From Chromatiaceae bacterium (GTDB taxonomy: Bacteria; Pseudomonadota; Gammaproteobacteria; Chromatiales; Chromatiaceae), in NCBI GenBank assembly GCA_025458165.1, contig JALOTB010000074.1:1-38896 (forward strand): a stretch of DNA of 38,896 nucleotides. The letters run 5' to 3'. This document shows positions 32,058-38,896 of the stretch, piece after piece (positions within the stretch are counted from its first letter, which is position 1; each line of letters begins with the position of its first letter). A program made the translations under genes and the position numbers. The notes under the pieces were generated by a model. That model made no database searches. It saw only the letters and a list, made by a program, of their open reading frames with translations, and had not been told where the DNA came from.

Positions 32058-33026
32058 ATGTCGATTCGTATCACCCACCGCTGGTCCTTGCTCGTCGCGC
32101 TCGTCCTAGTCCTCGCCCTGCCCGCGCTCGCGGCGCGCGGCCCCGATCTGCCGGACTATCCCGCCGAGGAGGTCGCCCCGGGGCTCTACGTGATCCACGG
32201 CCCGGTCGCCTATCCGACCCCAGAGAACCAGGGGTTCATGAACAACCCCGCCTTCCTGGTGACGGAGACCGGGGTGATCGTGGTCGACCCGGGATCGAGC
32301 GTGCAGACCGGGGAGATGGTGCTGCGCCAGATCCGCAAACTGACCGACAAGCCGCTGCTCGCGGTGCTCAACACCCATGTGCATGGCGACCACTGGCTCG
32401 GCAACCAGGCGATGATCGCGGTCGCCCCCGAGGTGCCGATCTACGGCCACCCCAAGATGCTGGAGCAAATCGCCCAGGGCGCGGGGGAGCAGTGGGTGGC
32501 GCTCATGCTGCGCGCCACCGACAGCGCGACCGAGGGCACCGTCGCGATGGGGCCGACCCGGGCGCTGGAGGGCGGCGAGACCCTGACGCTCGGCGGGCTC
32601 ACGTTCAAGACCCACTACTACCCGCACGTGCACACCACCACCGACCTGATGTTCGAGCTCCCCGAGCTCGGCGTGCTGTTCCTCGGCGACAACGCCTGCA
32701 ACCGGCGCATCGTGCGCATGGACGACGGCTCATTCCCCGGCAGCATCGCGGCGCTCGATGGGGTCAGGGCAGAGGTCCAGGCCGAGATCCTGATCCCGGG
32801 TCACGGCCGCACCGGGGGTTGGCAGATCGTGGATGACTACCGCACCTACCTCGCCGGGGTCTACGAGGGCGTCGTCGAGCTCTACGAGGAGGGCCTGAGC
32901 GACTTCGATATGAAGCCGATCATCGCCGAGCGGCTCGCCCAATTCCACGACTGGCCCGGCTTCGCGGAGGAGCTGGGCAAGCACATCTCGCTCGCCTATC
33001 TGGAGGTCGAGGCCGCGGCATTTTGA
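32058..33026 (+). CDS. Periplasmic metallo-beta-lactamase-fold hydrolase
   Basis: A 322-residue MBL-fold protein with a Sec signal peptide (about residues 1-26, LLVALVLVLALPALAARG). The zinc-binding motif is NTHVHGDHWLGN (His107, His109, Asp111, His112). Further ligands are expected at HVHTTTD, FLGDNAC and IPGHGRTGG. It resembles the SoxH/quinoprotein-relay type of periplasmic MBL proteins common in sulfur-oxidising and methylotrophic bacteria. The substrate is unknown. A TATAAA at about 32020 is a possible -10 element. It ends 73 bases before glgX. Confidence 0.88.
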   Translation: MSIRITHRWSLLVALVLVLALPALAARGPDLPDYPAEEVAPGLYVIHGPVAYPTPENQGFMNNPAFLVTETGVIVVDPGSSVQTGEMVLRQIRKLTDKPLLAVLNTHVHGDHWLGNQAMIAVAPEVPIYGHPKMLEQIAQGAGEQWVALMLRATDSATEGTVAMGPTRALEGGETLTLGGLTFKTHYYPHVHTTTDLMFELPELGVLFLGDNACNRRIVRMDDGSFPGSIAALDGVRAEVQAEILIPGHGRTGGWQIVDDYRTYLAGVYEGVVELYEEGLSDFDMKPIIAERLAQFHDWPGFAEELGKHISLAYLEVEAAAF

Positions 33027-33099
33027 CCCCCGGCCGCGAGCGCCGGGCGGTTTCCGGTCGTGCTGACCACCTGACGGCATCCGAGGAGGTCCCCGCGTC

Positions 33100-35232
<2,133 letters not shown>

Positions 35233-35252
35233 CCCTCGCTGTACCGATCGCC

Positions 35253-36830
<1,578 letters not shown>

Positions 36831-36904
36831 CCCACCAGCCAGGTCGGGGTGATCGCCAGCGGCGTGCGCCTCACCCGCCTCGGACCTCGGGACGCCGGTG
36901 ACCG

Positions 36905-37809
36905 TTGACCGCGTCCGGACCTAACCTCAGGACCTCAACCCCCTTGTCCCCCATCCTGCAGCCTGGATGGAACTGCTGGCGCATCGAGCCCGCCAGCCGA
37001 GCCGAGGTGCTCATCGACGGTGCCGCCTACTTCGCGGCCTTTCGCGCCGCGGCGAAGCGCGCCCGTCACTCGATCTTCGTCGTCGGCTGCGATGTCGACA
37101 GCCGCACCACGCTGGTCCGGGAGGGGCCCGCGGACGAGCTGCCGACAGGGCTCGGCCCGTTCCTCGATGCGTTGGTCCGGCGCCAGCACGGGCTCGGCGT
37201 CTTCCTCCTGGACTGGGACTTCGCGATGCTCTACGCCGCTGACCGGGAGCTGCTGCCGATCTACAAGCTCGGCTGGCGCACTCACCGGCGCCTGCGGTTT
37301 CATCTCCACGACCAGCACCCCGTCGGTGCGTCCCATCACCAGTCGCCCTACCCATCACGCCTAGCCCTGGGACCGCTCCCAGGATTCGTCTACGGCCTGA
37401 TCGGCTCCTTGTCGGGAGCCGCACTCACCTACGGGATCGGACATGCCCTCGGGCGCGATGCGGTGCGCCGACTCGCCGGCTCCCGCCTCAACAGCCTGAG
37501 CCGCCGGCTGGCGCGCCGGGGTCTGTTGGCGGTGCGGGTGATACCCGTGGCGCCGTGTACCGTCGTCAACCTGGTGGCGGGGCCTCGCCCATCCGTTTGC
37601 CGCACTTCCTGTTCGGCACCCACCTCGGCATGGCCCCGGGCATCCTCGCGGTGACGCTATTCGCGGACCGTATGTACGCCGCCGCGCGCCCCCCTTCGGC
37701 CACGACCTTGTCGCTGCTCGCGGCGGCGATGCTGGCGATCGTGCTGGGCGCTTGGGGCCAGCGACGCTGGTTGCTGCAAAGGCAGGCAGCGCAAAACCCG
37801 AGCGACTGA
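36905..37809 (+). pseudogene. Phospholipase D-VTT (DedA-type) membrane protein, internally deleted and frameshifted
   Basis: The N-terminal 145 codons are the start of a phospholipase D/transphosphatidylase (FRAAAKRARHSIFVVGCDVDS, LLDWDFAMLY) up to the first catalytic His motif, HPVGASHHQ. Right there (about 37343) the sequence jumps to the VTT domain usually found at the C-terminus of such fusions (GPLPGFVYGLIGSLSGAALTYGIGHALGR), losing the rest of the first HKD motif and all of the second. A one-base loss in the G-run at 37579-37582 then shifts the frame. The tail (PIRLPHFLFGTHLGMAPGILAV and on to a TGA at 37807-37809) continues in another frame. Intact relatives are about 700 residues. It cannot make an active phospholipase. 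Confidence 0.85.
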
Positions 37810-37811
37810 GC

Positions 37812-38531
37812 ATGGGGGTGAGTCCGCGGCTCAGGGTCGCGACCTACAACATCCATGGAGGCGTCGGCCGCGGCGGGCGCGTCGACCTCGGCCGCACGCT
37901 AGGCGTGCTCGCCGAGCTCGACTGTGACCTCGTCGCCCTGCAGGAAGTCGCGTCCGCCCACGCGGTCAGCGGGGCGGCCGGCACGACTCAGCTCGACGCC
38001 CTGGCCGCCGGCACCGCGCTGACCGGCATCGCCGGCCCCACCCTGATTCGGCACGACGGGCCATACGGAAACGCCCTGCTGACGCGCCTGCCAGTCCGTG
38101 ACGTCCGTCGTATCGACCTCAGCGTACCCGGCCGGGAGCCGCGCGGCGCCTTGATGGTGCGACTCGACTGGGGCGGTACCCCGCTGACGGTTGCGGCCAC
38201 CCATCTGGGGCTAAGGCCGGCCGAGCGCCGCCGGCAGGTGCGCAGCCTGCTCGGCAGCATCGCCCAGGACGCTCAAGGGGTCTCCTTGTTGATGGGGGAT
38301 ATCAACGAATGGCTACTCGCCGGCCGGCCGCTGCGCTGGCTCCATGCCCACTTCGGCCGCCCGCCCGCCCCGGCGAGCTTCCCGGCGGCCTTTCCCCTGC
38401 TCGCGCTCGACCGGATCTGGGTGCACCCTCGCCAGGTCCTGTGCAGGCTGTGGGCGCAAGATACCCGGCTCGCCAGAATCGCCTCGGATCACCTGCCCGT
38501 CGTCGCGGAGCTTGAGCGACCGACGAGCTGA
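37812..38531 (+). CDS. Endonuclease/exonuclease/phosphatase-family protein
   Basis: A 239-residue EEP-fold metal-dependent phosphodiesterase/phosphatase. Motifs are VATYNIHGGVG with Asn13, VALQEV with Glu45, ATHLGL, LMGDINEW with the Asp-x-Asn pair, and SDHLPVVAEL at the end. The family includes DNases, inositol phosphatases and sphingomyelinases; the substrate is not predictable. It starts two bases after the broken phospholipase D-VTT gene. In intact loci the two are commonly adjacent, which hints at a joint role in membrane phospholipid turnover. Confidence 0.88.
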   Translation: MGVSPRLRVATYNIHGGVGRGGRVDLGRTLGVLAELDCDLVALQEVASAHAVSGAAGTTQLDALAAGTALTGIAGPTLIRHDGPYGNALLTRLPVRDVRRIDLSVPGREPRGALMVRLDWGGTPLTVAATHLGLRPAERRRQVRSLLGSIAQDAQGVSLLMGDINEWLLAGRPLRWLHAHFGRPPAPASFPAAFPLLALDRIWVHPRQVLCRLWAQDTRLARIASDHLPVVAELERPTS

Positions 38532-38896
38532 GCCCTATGGATGGCGTCGGCGAGCTCGACTCGGCTTTAACCGAAAAGAGGCAGGGTTCGGCTCAGCCGC
38601 TCCCTGGGGCGGCTCGGCCTGCGCTTCTGGCACAGCATCGCGACCCATAACGACAAGCGAGACCGCTACGAGATCTTCGGCGTGGGCGTTAGGGAAACGC
38701 TGAAGACTTCAGCGCTTCCCCCGCGGGGCAGGAGCCCCGCCATTTTCAGGCGCGCCAGCGACGGAAGATGAAGGAGCCGGAAAACCGCGCTTTTCCGGCC
38801 CGACTTTGACACTTCCGAGTAACACGCCTGGTGGGAAGCCGCGCAGCGCACGGGTTTCAGCCGAGCGCCGAGAACGCCCGTGTATCTATGTTCGGT
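38532..38896. repeat. Intergenic region with three palindromic segments
   Basis: No supported gene. Three inverted repeats stand out: 38692-38720 (a near-perfect palindrome centred on CGCTGAAG-A-CTTCAGCG), 38723-38740 (GCGGGGC-AGGA-GCCCCGC) and 38776-38799 (GCCGGAAAA with TTTTCCGGC around a six-base loop). None has a T-run. They could be REP-like elements or the edge of an insertion element continuing beyond the window. Confidence 0.5.

Noticed and set aside
29951..32074. Long minus-strand frame of 707 codons opposite the lyase gene
   Set aside because: It is antisense to a clear PLP-enzyme gene and has no domain; long antisense frames are expected in GC-rich genes with G/C third positions.
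38590..38765. Possible C-terminal coding remnant containing the peptide WHSIATHNDKRDRYEIFGVGV
   Set aside because: The peptide looks protein-like, but I cannot link it to a family and there is no start or upstream continuation, so I do not list it as a gene.

Overview
This is a GC-rich chromosomal window from a proteobacterium. The asmA-like / mutY / yggX (Fe(II)-trafficking) order and the style of the proteins suggest a gammaproteobacterium, plausibly a purple sulfur bacterium (Chromatiales). That placement is inference, since no rRNA is present. Three parts can be told apart: a left chromosomal arm (1-4994), a 22 kb integrated element (4995-27090), and a right chromosomal arm (27091-38896).

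Left arm. The window opens inside the 3' end of a group II intron: a decayed maturase/HNH fragment followed by a well-formed domain V and domain VI. The sequence immediately after the predicted 3' splice site is the 3' part of a tRNA-Gly gene, so the intron appears to interrupt a tRNA. Then come a DUF2007 protein, an AsmA-family protein, mutY, yggX (stop and start overlap) and tRNA-Phe with a good promoter.

Integrated element. A 49-bp direct repeat of the tRNA-Phe 3' part (4946-4994 and 27042-27090) marks attL and attR. A tyrosine integrase lies beside attR, and GGGGAAC repeats near both ends look like integrase arm sites. All genes inside are on the minus strand and fall into two blocks. The first (24274 down to 18039) is a phage-like replication and recombination module: HTH/AlpA-like protein, small protein, YqaJ exonuclease, RecT-like annealase, replication protein, primase-like protein, helicase, PD-(D/E)XK nuclease and two small proteins, mostly joined by overlapping stop/start codons. 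I see no capsid, portal, tail or lysis genes. The second (17491 down to 5495) is a defence block: XRE-ImmA/IrrE protein with a PIN (DUF4411) partner, type I restriction genes hsdM, hsdS and hsdR, and cargo between and after them.

Most interesting content. Between hsdS and hsdR sits an AT-richer pair of overlapping genes. The first has a C-terminal region that looks like a divergent diadenylate cyclase (DAC/DisA_N) domain; the second is an unrecognised helical protein. The pair cuts off a DUF262 (GmrSD-type) gene after about 158 codons. Downstream of hsdR is a 398-residue protein with an HEFFH zinc-protease-type motif and a C-terminal QLSLF, the consensus pentapeptide for binding the beta sliding clamp. 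This suggests a replisome-recruited protease.

Right arm. A GT4 glycosyltransferase diverges from a PF14907-type nucleotidyltransferase. They are followed by a tyrosine phenol-lyase-like PLP enzyme with an altered active site, a periplasmic metallo-beta-lactamase-fold protein, glgX, a GNAT-nitrilase fusion, a wrecked phospholipase D-VTT gene, and an endonuclease/exonuclease/phosphatase-family protein. The last 365 bases hold palindromes but no gene I can support.
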